The notes: generated by a model not told the origin, from the letters alone. A stretch of 64,000 bases of DNA from Pseudoscleropodium purum (GCA_963969395.1 OZ017796.1:34524243-34588242); one strand, 5' to 3'. Shown: positions 12,013-25,161, counted from the first letter of the stretch. Program-made: numbers and translations.

Positions 12013-12753
12013 TTAACCCTAAAGAACCAAGCTGTGTTTATTGGCAACATAGCAAATTTGGGTAGTTCACTACAAATGGAGTTTTAATTATTTTGTGATG
12101 AAATTTTCACTAAACATGTGCCCAACGAATAGCTTCAAGGCCTGATAATTTTCGTAAATTTTGACTACATGGTCAAAAATATATTGTATGATATGCAATT
12201 TTCTTTGTTCTACGGGCAGCTAGGGCAATTCAAAAAACTTCTTTAAAAATCATTTAAAAAAAAGAAATTTTGAAATTGGTTCTTTAGGTTTGTATAAGAG
12301 TGGGATGCTTTGAATCATTCCATTTTGATTAATGAAGTGAAAGTTATGAGGAGTTTTAGTTTGCGGATAGGTATGGAGTCTTTGAAAACCATACCTACTT
12401 GCAAACTAAAACTCCTCATAACTTTCACTTCATTAATCAAAATGGAATGATTCAAAGCGTCCCACTCTTATACAAACCTAAAGAACCAATTTCAAAATTT
12501 CTTTTTTTAAAATGATTTTTAAAGAAGTTTTTTGAATTGCCCTAGCTGCCCATAGAACAAAGAAAACTGCATATCATACAATATCTTTTTGACCATGTAG
12601 TCAAAAGTTACGAAAATTATCAGGCCTTGAAGCTATTCCTTAGGCACATGTTTAGTGAAAATTTCATCACAAAATAATTAAAACTCCATTTGTAGTGAGC
12701 TACCCAAATTTGCTATGTTGCCAAAAAATGTAGCTTGGTCCTTTAGGGGTTAA
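12013..12753. mobile_element. TTAA-type snap-back element (group A), 741 bp
   Basis: The whole element is one inverted repeat: two arms of about 365 bp meet near 12385 with almost no loop and few mismatches. The ends are TTAACCCTAAAGAACCAAGC and, inverted, TTAACCCCTAAAGGACCAAG. Each arm is homologous to the left 370 bp of group B elements, so it is an inverted dimer of one element end. Confidence 0.92.
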
Positions 12754-14164
12754 ATAGATCTACTTTCTTAAAAATAAGTGGACAATAAAGAAGTATTTGC
12801 TTTATATATTTTATATATCCACTACCAAACACTACCAATAGGAATTTGCAAACTAATAGCCAATTTTCATTGTTCTTCTTTACAACTCTAGATGCCAAAG
12901 TCTTATCTTAAAATTATTCCTCATACACCAACTAACATTGTAAGTAACAATCATCTTAAATGGATTGCACTACCATCAACACTCAACTTCTGCACCTCCT
13001 CTACCAAAATATAACCATCAATTGCAATTGCAATATCTACAACAATTCAACTACTATACAGATGGATCCTTCATTTCACTTTCAAAACCCCCCACAAGGA
13101 TTGTAAATTTGAATTGTTAAAGCCATTGCCTATAAAATATATAGTCCCTTATACAAAATCAAGCTTTTAGCCAAATAAGGTCTACAAAATATTCTTTAGT
13201 TGACCTTACAACTATACCAAAAATTATCATAGCTATTATAAATAATTTATATTGATGAGTTAACAAACATTTTCTTTGACAACTTTAATTCAATCTACCT
13301 CATTCTAAATTGAGTTAAGCATCCAATATCACTACACAATCACATAGAAAAGATTTTGCTCATTTCCATTATAATATACTAAAGTCACAAACATCACCCT
13401 TAAACTGCTAATAAGTTAAATCACATACAAATATAAAAGGCAATGTATGAAATGGTGGACACACTCACCAATGCGGTATACTAAAAAGATGATACACTAT
13501 CCACCTACCATTGTGAACATGCACATTCAAATATCCAATCCTATTCTACCCACACCTACACAATTAATTTACACTTGAATGCACCCATTATAAAGAATCC
13601 ATCCAGCTCTTCAAACCATATTTTGAAACAAATACAATGATGAAATTCTAAAACTAGTATACTAGTTCCCTTCCATTATAAAATGGACTAAAAACAAAAA
13701 CTTTGACAATAAACTGTCAAATGACTTTGAACTAATCAACATTTATCAAATGCTCAAATTGCACTACTACTCAAATTCAAATATGGACAATATATGGGAT
13801 TTATTTTCAAATTTTTTTTTGGCTAGTGCAAGATTTATCCATTACATGACAACTTTGAAATTTAGATCAAATTGACACATGGACAGATGTACTTCAATGG
13901 TGTATGGGACTTCAAATGAAAGCCCTATGCATACAACACCATACTAAAGGGGCCCAAGAAATTCACAAACTCCTAATACTTTACTTTGACTCATGAATGC
14001 ATGAACTCTAAAAAACAATACACTTAACTACAAATTCCCTCTTGGCTTTATCCATATTCATACATAAACATCAATAATTGTAATTGCAACCCTAAACTAT
14101 GCCCAAATCTACTTTATATCCAAAATATACCATATTAAAAAGGTACATCTTCCCTTCTAAAAAA
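12754..14164. other. AT-rich spacer
   Basis: No gene or paired repeat structure could be supported; the sequence is low in complexity and close to 30% GC. Confidence 0.4.
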
Positions 14165-14167
14165 CAT

Positions 14168-14393
14168 ACACTATAAAAAACCCGCGCTTTAGGTGATGAG
14201 TTCTAATTTTTATTGACAAACTTTAGTGAAATTTCAATATACTAAATACATCTTTTTATTTCAACATTGATGTTATGTTGGAGGTTTTTATTGACAAAAA
14301 ACATGGATTTGTTGCATTGGACGTCCACTAAAAATCTAAAATCCGTCAAGAAAAATCAGGGTTCATCACCTAAAATTTGGATTTCTTATAGTG
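14168..14393. mobile_element. CACTA (En/Spm) miniature element, 226 bp, TSD ATA
   Basis: The left end starts CACTATAAAAAACC and the right end, read inwards, starts CACTATAAGAAATCC. Both continue into TTTAGGTGATGA. The element is flanked on both sides by ATA (14165-14167 and 14394-14396), the 3-bp duplication expected of CACTA transposons. An internal ORF of 73 aa across the right end is not transposase-like. It is non-autonomous. Confidence 0.9.
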
Positions 14394-14396
14394 ATA

Positions 14397-15299
14397 TGGC
14401 CAAATCTACTTTGAGTACCCCAAATGTACCAAATCATGAAGGTACATCTTCCACCCCAACTTCCAAAATCTATAAAATTTATCTTTAGAATTCAATTTTT
14501 GTGAAGACTGTTTCTTTCCAAATGCTACAATCTCAAAATTTAACAAATAACAATAACTTATTGATAATCTAAATAGATTTGGGTGTAAAACTCAATTATT
14601 AATTGTCTTCACTACAGGAGCATAAAAAACAATCTTTGTCCATTCCATTGATAACTTACATAACAAATGACATATTTCTAAAAATTCTAATCATAATACA
14701 CTCCCTAATACCAATAATGTTGGCATCAAATACTCAACATATATCTTGTTACATAAGTACAAACTAGAAAATAATCCACCTCTATCAAGTTTCTTAGATC
14801 TGCCATGCCCACCTCTATCTCTCCATATTTTAACAAATTATACAAATACTAACCTAAAAAACATCGAATATCCTAATATTCAAACCAATGTTTTCTATTT
14901 AAAATCTTTGTGCTCTAGTGTAAATTTTTGTATGGATTCTCCTAAACAAAGGTATGTAGTCAAATATGTCACTCATATTCTATCTATAGGACTTTAAGTG
15001 AGACCTAAGGTGAACACACTTTTAATCTATGCCACCTATAAAAAATTTTGAATTACTTTTTCTTATTTTGATTTTCTATCAAATTATTTTTTCTTTTACA
15101 TTGACATTTTATAGATTCCAATTATTAGCTAATTGACATGTGAAATCTTTTTCCAAAAGATTCACATACACAACATATAGTACCAAATACAACATGAAAA
15201 TTATTGATTGTCAAAATTTCCAAAAGAAGAATTGTATCATAACATCATTCAATAGTCTTGCTAATACACCAATTGAATAAGTTATCTATAAGAATTTAC
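14397..15299. other. AT-rich spacer
   Basis: No gene is seen. An 83-aa ORF at 14746-14997 has no recognisable product and is probably by chance. Confidence 0.4.
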
Positions 15300-16752
15300 C
15301 TCCTAAATGCCCAAGGCCTCTTTAGAACTCCTTGAAATTTGCTCAAAACAAAACAAAAGCCCAAGTCTTGATAAGTTTTACCAATTTTTTCAAAATTCTA
15401 ACCATTCAAATTCAAACTAGACATATTATAGGTAACATGGGAAAACATAATAATATCTTTTATAAATTGAAACATTATAATGTTTAATTAAGGTAGTGTT
15501 ACAATTGTGAAAGTGATTTGAAGTCTTTTAATCCTTTTTTACATGTCAAATCTGAAATTGAAGTTATGAAAAAAAATATGAGGTTAAAGGACATACCATA
15601 CATAACCATAATTGATTCATGTTTTTCTTAAAATCTACTCAAAAAATATTTTAAGTGAATTTTCAATGTAATTTTTTCCCCAAGACCTAAGGTAGGAGGT
15701 TTGAACTCCAACTATGCATTAAAAGTGAACAAGACTCAAAGGCACATTTTACTTTCTTCAATGTATCAACTAAGCTTACTATGCACATTTCAAGAGGTGG
15801 TTGCTTTTGATGACCACAAATGATTGCTTGTTTCCAACTTCAAAAATTTGAAACTAATTCCACAAAGCTCCAAAAAAATATAAAACGGCTTGGATTAGAT
15901 GCCAATTCCACTTGTCTTTCAAGGAAAATTTACTAAAGAATATTTCAAGAAGTTCCACCCCTCCAAAAAATTAATTCCAACCCTTATATGGTTAATCTAT
16001 GGACCTACTACCTTAGTCTATTTGATGCTCATTTCTAAAAGCCTCTAACACTAAAGAATCAAGATTTGCAATTGACAGTTTCAAGTGCACAAAATCATCA
16101 ATAGAAAAATAATTCAATTTTTTTTTCAAAATCAAATTTTTGATGCTTAATTATTATTATAGACTTTAATCCTAAAAGGAAATAAGTTGGTCATTGTAGA
16201 AGTCATCCTTTTTGATACAATGTGAATCATCTATTTAAAAAATCAAAAATACTCATTGGAGATTAAAATACTATACAAAACCTTTCCTTTACGTACAAAA
16301 TTCCAAAGATGAACAAGACCTTTCCTTTACATACAAAATTCCAAGGATGAACGTACAAAATTCCAAAGAAGAGCATATACACTTCTATCTCGCATAGAAG
16401 AATTTTCTATCATCCATCAAACCACAATAGTTTACATCATCATTCTAAAGTTAAAGGGTCCTAAACTAAAAAATGAAATACTAGAAATAGCACTTTAATA
16501 AGATATTATTTAACTTCAAAGTTTATTTTTATTTATTTTTGAAACAAATGGAATCCATTGCAAAGCAAAAAGTGGAAAGCAGCCAAGTCAAGGAGGCTGG
16601 ACAAAGAGAGAAACAGAACAAAAACAAACGAGCTAATAGAACAGACGGGAGGGCCCTGCCTATTCCAAACTGTATCACCAACTCTAGACGCCATCACATG
16701 AGAGGACGTCCATATAAACTTCAAAGTTTAGTTGACACCAAAATAGGGTTAA
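15300..16752 (+). repeat. Dispersed repeat group G, left copy (flanks the CBM gene)
   Basis: It matches 25640-26285 in the same orientation in blocks (15310-15705 with 25640-26030; 16028-16110 with 26038-26110; 16500-16511 and 16731-16748 with 26225-26262). The right end reads AGGGTTAA (16745-16752), like the TTAA-type elements; the left end is unclear. It is interrupted by the insertion at 16526-16716. Confidence 0.7.
16526..16716 (-). mobile_element. Retroposon-like insertion, 191 bp, 14-bp target duplication
   Basis: The perfect 14-bp direct repeat AACTTCAAAGTTTA flanks it (16512-16525 and 16717-16730). On the minus strand it ends in an A-rich tail (AAAAATAAATAAAAATAA), as SINEs or truncated LINEs do. 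Near its 5' end, GATGGCGTCTAGAGTTGG loosely resembles a tRNA A box; no clear B box is visible. The related copy at 26.2 kb lacks the insertion and so serves as an empty site. Confidence 0.8.
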
Positions 16753-17368
16753 GTGGATTATCATTGTTTGGCCATTATAAGGTCACGGAATTAGAAATTT
16801 GAATTAGTTGAAAGACCCTTATGGTGTCGTCTAATTGCGAAATAGGAGACAATCGAGACAGAAAATTCCAAATACATTTGTATAAATTTCCTTCTCTGTT
16901 AGAGAAAAATGATTTTATCTTCATATCAAAGTCTAACGAATCAGAGATAAACTTCACTTCAAGTTATTGAATAGCATTGTTATTATTATACTAAAATAGC
17001 GAACGTGATTACTTGAACTGAAGATACAGCCCAAGTCACCTTCCCAAGATCAATGGAAATGACAGGCAGGACCACAGGACATCTACTCAATTCTTCTCTC
17101 CCAACAGGATTATTTTAGTATACATCTTAAAATAAATAACCCAACTTCAGCGCCGGTTTAGAGAACTCATGCGGGCACTTGTCTAACGGATAAATCAATC
17201 AAGTTTATAAATAAATGATCAGTTAGCTACAAGTATTCACAATTTCATGGCCAAGAAAAAAAACATCTCTGCAACTTCTCCTCGCTACACACCGACTAGG
17301 CTGAACTTTGGAAGCTAAAAATAGACATCTAATACCTCTCATAGAAATTCCAATATGCAGTTGCTGCT
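16753..17368. other. 3' flank of the CBM25/53 gene
   Basis: GC rises towards the gene. The stretch probably includes the 3' UTR (about 17.05-17.37 kb). No other gene is seen; two short ORFs here overlap the insertion end and lack known products. Confidence 0.45.
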
Positions 17369-20300
17369 TCACCTCTTCTGCTCAATAAATCCTGAAGACA
17401 ATAGGAATGTCCCACTGTTTTTGATGTGATAATTTCCTCCACTCGGAGCACTGTAATGCAACAAATCAAAGGAATCAATTAGGAAAACTGAGAAATATCA
17501 AAACAACTCGCCTTGAATTACCCCAGCAAGCAGCATATCGCACGGCTTCTACCGCCAATAAGACTGAAATCATCCTCAGGATAATCCTCAATATAATCCT
17601 CACTGATTGAAAGATATTGAACAATGCCGTTGATAATATAACCACGTCATAATTATACTAGACAAAAAGAAATTCATCATTTGGAATGATGAGATCCAAC
17701 ATGCTATTATTGCTTTAAACAAGTTTCATTTGCTTTGAACACTTTCCACATGTCTGAACCATTCCTTTGCCTCTCCCCTTGAGGCGGAGACGATAAATTC
17801 AAAACCCACAAAAATAATAGGAGTGTACGAGTGGAGAAAAGTGCTCTCAGGAAAGATCTAGAATAGATGCATGAAACCTACATAAGTAGAGATAAAAAAG
17901 AATATAAACTTACCAGTCCCATGATCCTCTTCCGTCTGTCAAGACGAATTCAATTGAACTTCCCTCAACATCTATAACCTGGAGATAGGTAATATTGTCA
18001 GAATTTGGCCAAAGCGACAACAATGCCCATCAAAAACAAGAAGTGGCAAAACGAGGTAAAGATGTCCTCAAATGGCTGTTAGAGTCCACGCCAATGGTAA
18101 GAACCTGCAAGCAAATAGAGAAAAGATTCTACACAGAAGCAATATGCTATTGCGGTGGTTTCCATCCTACCTTCAGTGGCATATTGTTCACAAAGATGCC
18201 GTTAAGCATGCAAACGCCAGGTAACGCCGTCCATCTGTAAAATTCACAACATTAAAGAACGATCTCATGCCACTTTAAAAAGACTGAACTCTATACATGA
18301 CTACATGCACCTCGAAATTCCATCCACCGAAGTCTCATGTTGTTAAAAGCAACGTACGCTGAACCATCAGCTGAGTAGTGGAGATAAGCGTACTCCCAGC
18401 TGCTCTCATAATATAGAGTAATGACGGACCTTGTGGCTTTTATCACATCGCCTGCAAGCCAACATTACCCCACATAAGTCGCATCCAGCATGATCACAAT
18501 TTTCATAATACTTTACAGTACCCTCTGAATTGGTATGAAAACGACCCCCCGACACCTTGTTTTGCATAGTTGATTTCAATTCGAACCAGTGAGATCTCTT
18601 GAAGCAAAAAAAAATCGTCTTCACATGAGAGTTTTAATTTAGCTTAATTCAATTTGATACTGAAACATGACTTTGCTCTTAATGACTTAGTTGACAGTCC
18701 ATAGATTAGGATAAATTGAAAAAGACTTACCTCTTGAGCTTGTCACGTTACTCAAATAATGACCACCCTTGGAGTCACGAACTCTTGAGCTATTACCCAA
18801 TGTTCTTGATAGAGGGTTCGTTGTTTCCAGTTTCTCACTTTCTTGCTGAATCAGAACACCCATCATGACAAAGAAGGTCTCAAGGGCCATAGCTTTCTCA
18901 CCAGAAAACATCGTTGCCAATACCTCTTCAACACTGTTCATTTGGCCTGCTTCAGAATCTGTAGCTTCACTTTTGTCCCTTCCTTCAAATGACTTCGAAC
19001 TTTCTAATGATCTTGAATTTGATGAGCTGCTCTCAAGTTGAGCACGTTTTGATTTCACCATATTTGCAATGAGAGATCTCACAGTCGCAAGAACGTCCTT
19101 CTCCCTATTTATCCTTTCTTCCTCTGCCTCCTCCAATGCCTGCTGCAATCTGGCCAATGACTCCTCCATTTCCTGCATCTGAAAAGAGCAGTAAACGTTG
19201 TAAGAACCGCAGCCAAATGACAATGAATGTCCTCTCTGATTTACCTCATTGGACTCGATGAATCACAAAATGGACAAGGCGGTTGATGTGTGCTGACATA
19301 ACAATCTATGGTGACCGCCCACCCTTTTCACTGAAGTTGGAAGTGACTACACCTTTCTATAATAATTGGCTGACTACCAAACCTTTCCTTTTTAAAATCA
19401 AGATGTAAGAGAATCCGTCTCAACGAAAGAAGATAGGAGAGGACAATCAAGGCATCTTGGATACCCCGATACTTCCTTGAATTAGCAGTTGGGCCCAAGG
19501 AGCTAGCGAATCCATTTCAAGAATGTAATAGATACCATGTTCTCAAATGGGAACAATACCTACTTGTTCCTACATATCCTTATTTAGAAGGAGATTGATC
19601 AACTTAGCTGCTCTATTAACATGGGATCATGAAATATATATGTTTACCTTCTCCAATGCTTCCTTGAGTTTGGCCCTGTCACCAGCCTGCTCCATCTGTA
19701 CGTCTATCAAAGTCTCCTTCACATTTGCAAGCTCCCCACGTAAAGTAGTCCTCTCCGCATCCCATTCCATCTGCAGCTGCTTTAAAAGTTTTTCATTCGT
19801 CTCTAACTCAAGTTGCATGGATTCGGCCCTTTTCAAGGCATTTCCCAATTCTTTCTCCAACTCACTCACTGCACTATTGACAGCGGCTTCTACTTCTTCC
19901 GCGCTTACTCGCTTCGAGAGTTCACCAGAAAGCTCCCTCACCTTCAGCAACACGAGATTTGTTAACAATCGTCTCGTAGAAGGCCATACAACAAAATCTT
20001 TCACTGCGCATGAACCATTAAAGCTTTTTCGTTGGAAAGAGCTGCAACTTAGTAGCATCCTATTCAGTCACGAACCAAGGGAACGGTAAGGCTAAATTAA
20101 ATCAGAAACAACTACACTATAAGGACACTTGCATACTTCCAGAAATGATAGTGATGGCGGGTGAACTTCACAAAAGGAAAGGTCATAAAATTCTCGAGAT
20201 ACTGGGCTCACTTCCAACTGCTCAGGCCAGGTTATGTGATACTAGCACAAATTTGATAATCATTCGGCATCTAAGACTCAGTTCCTGTATTCACTATTGC

Positions 20301-23300
20301 ACAATGCACAGGGAACTTTGGTTTTGCATGATGACAGATGTACTACGTGACAAAAAGTACCTTATTTAGCAGACTCTGAATCTTGATAAGTGTATGACGT
20401 GTTGACACATGGATGGTCAAGTAATTGGGGATTGAATAAAACTCAGGGACAAAAACTGCAAAGTTTTCTTGAAGTTCGCAATGAATTTGACTTTCAAGAA
20501 CATTTGGTGAAGAGTCTTACTTTGCCTAAAAGGTTCTCCTGTTCAGCCATCATCTCCTGCTTTATTGCACTTAACATGGCTTCCTTCTCTTTCAATTCGG
20601 TCGTAACTTGTGCAATCTTAGCTCGAGCCATCACCAGAGACTCTCTTTCCAGTTTCACCTGCTCCATGGAAAAAAACAGTCATAACGGATACTCTGACCC
20701 AAAAACATCCTCAAAATGCAAGCATCATTGCCCTACTAATCACTCCTCAATCCCAGGAATGAAACGCGACCAGAAACACCCACTCAGGTTCTTACCACTT
20801 GATCATGTACATCCAAGGGCACTGTCGCCGCCAATTTCTCTGTCACCTGCTGCAATTGCTCCTCTGCTCTCTCTGCTCTACTGGAGTCTTCTTTAGCAAC
20901 CGACAACTGCTGCTCTAGATCTGACAAGTCACGCCGCAACTTGTCCAGGTCCTCGGATTCGGGATCAGTTTCCACTACCCTTTCCTGAGGTTGAGCATCT
21001 GTCAAACTTCAGAACAAAAGGAGGGAGACGGATATTCAGTATGATAATATTATGCTACTGCCGATTCTGCATACGTTATTGTGTGCCATCTCGTTATTAA
21101 AAGCATGCCCATGACTGCCACAACAATTTCAGAGCTCCAATCTTGAGTATCTAATCATAAAAGTAGATTTCAAAAGTCAACATAGCCAGACAGTTGTGAT
21201 ATAAAACTACCTGCTTGGGTCTTGCGTTTCTTCCAGCATCTGAGGCTGCGTTTCCGGAGCAACGTCAGTCTCAGTAGACAATCTATCGGGTGATAGTACT
21301 TCATCCTTCACAGCTTCGCTTACACGCCTTCGCGGCAGCCTTCCTCTCAATGGGAGGTTCTACAGAATGAAAGATGGCCAGTTCAGTCAAGGCCCAGGAA
21401 TTGACTTCTTGTTGAATAGCAGGGTGTCTGTGGTGCACACTCAAGCCTGCATTTGAGATTGCGAAAGGATCAGGCTACCACTTTTCCTTGCAGACATTGC
21501 GTTCAGGGGCTTGATTCCCTAGTTCCTCAGACCCTTAACACTCAACGTAACGAGGCTTCTTTTGGCACACAACCCCAAGCACCAACTGATATGCGCTCTG
21601 CCTCAGGGGTGCAAAAATCGATTTGGCTCATCTAGTTAGTCATCTAGTTAGTCATCTAGTTAGTTTTAATTGACTCCTTGACCCAAAGTCATTCTGCAAG
21701 ATCAATTTTGAATTGTGGGCAGATTGTGATCAGGCAGCTTTGGAGTCATTTTTTGAGTGAAGTAAGGAGTCACCTTGTTCAATGAAAGTCTGTTTGGAAT
21801 GGTTTCCCTAACTAGGCAAGGGCTACCCTTGTGCTTCTTGTGGAGGTAGACTCTATGACATGAACAAGAAACAAGAAACAACCATCAGATACACATGATG
21901 AAAAGAAGGCATAGAAATGCACAGTATACCTGAAGTGCTCCAGCAACATTATTGTTCTCGGATGCTGCATCCCCATTTTCAGATTCCTTTTCTTGTTGTA
22001 TTGAAGTAACATCCGAATCCGATACTGCTATCTTCTTCCCAGTAAGCTGCATGAATTTGTGCACTCAAACTAAGTTATTCAGAAAATCCAGCATACAGTA
22101 TGTAAAATTGCAATTGGTATGACTCCTTCACTAACATTAGAGATTAATTAAAGAAATTCTTAACAACATAGAGAGATTGATCAAGAGGAGACAAGCTAAG
22201 CATGACACAATGGATGGAGAGATATCCCTATGAGTAATGGAAAGAATTCCCTATGGTCACTTGCTTGTACCAAGTTGCACAATGTTAGTGTCACTGTCCA
22301 AAATATTGAGCTCAAAATTTCCAACAATTCAATTAAGTGAATGAAGATGGCTCCTCGTGATTAACTTACTTAATTACCAACTCCCCATTGCACAATCTCT
22401 ATGATTGATGTCCAAAATCACAGAAAACTCCAGATTTAGTGAAAAACCTATTCATTTGATTTTACTAAACACCAAAAGACCGCACCTGTTCCATCACTCG
22501 GCGCTCAATCTCCTTGCGAAACGCCGCAAGTGGTGAGGAACTCTGTACAAGAATGGCGGATCAGGTACAAGAAAATTGAAGTTTATAAAATAGTTATCAG
22601 CAAGGCCATGTGTCTGCATCCCTATGCAGTCTCTTAGAAGGCCAGCTCAGATTATAAACTCTACACATCTGTTGAAGTAGACATTTACGTGAAAGGAAAC
22701 ATCTCCCAAGTAATTAGCCTTACTTTAGCTGCCGGTGCACTCATGACATATTTCTCTGGCGCAGAAGTAGCGGGCTGAGACTCTTCTTTCAACGAGCTTT
22801 GCCGAGTAAGTGTCTCAAATACAGATGCTTTTGGCTCTTCCTTTTCTTTTACGCCGACCTTCAAAGATTGAGGCTGATTGACATTCGTGATCTCGCCATC
22901 CGATTCCTTTAAGAAAGGCTTTAGCGTGCTCGGTGAATCTTCAGTGTCGGGTATAACTGGTCCTGCTTCCCTTGCAAGGCGAACGATGTTTTCCACAGAA
23001 GCATGTTCTCTTTGCAACCCCTGTCCACAAAGAAAGAACCAATTTCAACTTCAACATCTACCTGACAATGGAAAAAGTATCACCAAAGATCTTTCAAAAT
23101 CTAGAGTAGTGTACAACTTGCATCCTTTCCACTGTAGCACCAAAAAAGGAAAAGAGCTCTAGGATATTGAAGAATTGTTCCACTCGTCAAGGAATTTATT
23201 CCATTGTCAAACTCACTATCACAGGCGCCCGCATTCCAGCATACTGACTACACAAAAGAAACTAAATAATTCGAACTTAAGTCACTCCCGCCATAATATT

Positions 23301-25161
23301 CTCTAGTAGCAGTAGTGGCATGATACTTTCGCTACCAGTGCCAACTAAGAGTTATTCAGAGCAAAGACATGCCATATCAAAACAAATCACGCAAAACTAA
23401 AACTCTGAAATACTCTCAGATGTGAAGACAACGGCTCATCGGCTTTCAGGGCTCTCACTTGTTCAAATTGAGGCTGAACTTTGCAAAACAGGGTACCAGG
23501 GATTCCTTTCTCTAGAGCGAACGGTTCCGTTTCATGCCAATTCAGAGACTGCTCAACAAAGATTCTCTACAATGTTACGGTCTTCGCAAACATAACATTT
23601 GCGCACAAAGAGAATCTGGATTCCTTTTCTTGTCTCCCTATTTCTTGTTCCCAGAGGGTTCAAGTAGCTCCGCAGGAATATTATGCTAGTATACTTAAAA
23701 AAACAGTGCATTGGAAAGGCATGGAAAAAATCAATCAATCAATCAATAAGGTAGAGCCTCCATTATTCATCCAGTACAATAGAGGCTCCTTTGAGACCTT
23801 ACGTGAGATTTGATTTGTGCTAATCGTGAAAATACTAATCTACTGACGTTTGGCTTTTTGCAATTGATGTTTAGCTTAACACATGCAAAATCTTAGATGG
23901 TGCAAGTTTCTAGATTGTTGCAGGGAAAGGCCCATAGTTTGCCTGTATGTATGGTGAATGGAGACTTTACATTACGATGTTATGGTCTTTGCAAACATAA
24001 CATTTGCGCACAATAAGAATCTGGATTCCTATTCTTGGGTCTCTATTTCTTGATTTCCGTACTGTTCAAGGAGCTCCGCAAGAATTTTATGCTAGTATAA
24101 CAAAAAAAAGTGCATTGGAAAGCCATTGTAAAAAACACAAAAGAAATCAATCAGTCAGTCAATACCTTAAGAGTGGCCGTGAGCTGCACCGGAACGCGAC
24201 CCCCACGTTCCACCATGCGGTCCGCCGAATACTTGAGCAACGTCGCTCGATTGAACAAAACGTCTACCCGATTCCGCACATCCGCGCCAATGCCTTTGTT
24301 CGCTTCGTTCACCATCGCATTCAGCTTGGCGAGATCGTCCACCAGAGTCGCCATTTCCGAGAGCGTGGACCCGTCTTCGCTGTTTCCACGAGAATCATAG
24401 CGAGCGCTACAACTCACACTTACCCCTCGCCATCTCCCTGTCGCCGCTCTCAATTTCTTAGATGAAAATCCTACGCTCTTCAACGAGAATGTCGCGGTAT
24501 TGCCCCATCGCACCTCAGCAGCTGCATTTACACACACACACTTACATTAAGAGTTTCATCAAGCGCACAGTCACTCCCTAATCTCGGGAAATCGTAAAAC
24601 TTAAAATTCCCGCTCATGAGACTTCCACATTCGAAAATTGAGCGCCAACATAATATTGTGAAGTCTAGGTCGTCGGTCCTTCTTGTAGCCCAAATATTTC
24701 AAAAGACATAATGAAGTGTTGCCCACCACTGGTAAGCAAGTATGAACGCCTCAGCTTCACAAGGCTGTTTCTGAGGGCCCTAGCTTAAGGAATGAAAAGG
24801 CAGACTTCAAACTTCCATACCAGTGAGGAAAGTTGAGTGTTATTCTCTAAAACAAAAATGCGAGAAGCCAGTCGCCATCTTCTTCAAAATAATAGAATGA
24901 TATGAATCGATTCCTCTAAACTTTAGTAAATTGGAAACAAGAGGAGAAATTGCGCGAAACCCACAACCCCAAGCACATTCACTTCCGAAAGTCAACACCC
25001 CAATAAGAAACCCAGCATTGTACTCGAAAGGAATTCCCAATCAGCGTACCTGCGAGTAGAATAGCACCACAAGCGCAACTCGTTTGATGTGAGTTCCACG
25101 GTGAACGCAGAGAGCAAAGAGAAGGAGCCATGAAGGCTGCTGCTGTTGCTGCTGCCGCCAT
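17369..25161 (-). CDS. Plastid-type coiled-coil protein with C-terminal CBM25/53 starch-binding domain (14 exons, 827 aa)
   Basis: Coding exons, 5' to 3' on the minus strand: 25161-25050, 24521-24166, 23020-22724, 22542-22486, 22046-21930, 21359-21211, 21006-20796, 20658-20521, 19941-19648, 19178-18731, 18451-18358, 18234-18171, 17978-17914, 17450-17369. All junctions are GT..AG and in phase, giving 827 aa. The Ala/Ser-rich, acid-poor N-terminus (MAAAATAAAFMAPSL) looks like a plastid transit peptide. The middle is acidic and low in complexity. Residues about 365-640 are a long heptad-rich coiled coil. Residues about 727-826 form a CBM25/53 fold: LYYESSWEYAYLHYSADGSA, then WTALPGVCM, then EFVLTDGRGSWD and GGNYHI. 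These modules bind starch in starch synthase III and bacterial amylases. No catalytic domain is present, so I infer a starch-granule scaffold or targeting factor. The start is the first in-frame ATG; an overlapping out-of-frame ATG lies about 35 nt upstream. The family name is uncertain; the domain call is firm. Confidence 0.85.
23572..24166. repeat. Direct duplication within intron 2 of the CBM gene
   Basis: The segment 23572-23750 is repeated at 23978-24166 (about 180 bp, roughly 80% alike by eye), sharing AAACATAACATTTGCGCACA, GAATCTGGATTCC, TATGCTAGTAT and AGTGCATTGGAAAG. One copy stops at the exon 2 splice donor. Confidence 0.85.

Noticed and set aside
12001..12760. Telomere-type repeats (CCCTAAA) as interstitial telomeric DNA
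   Set aside because: CCCTAAA occurs singly at element ends next to TTAA, not in tandem arrays; the terminal motif of the elements explains it.
16539..16802. 87-aa ORF (and the 63-aa minus ORF) as a gene
   Set aside because: It runs across the 191-bp retroposon-like insertion and its target duplication.
19547..20089. 180-aa plus ORF opposite exon 9 of the CBM gene
   Set aside because: Shadow frame of the coiled-coil coding strand; the minus frame fits splice sites and phase.
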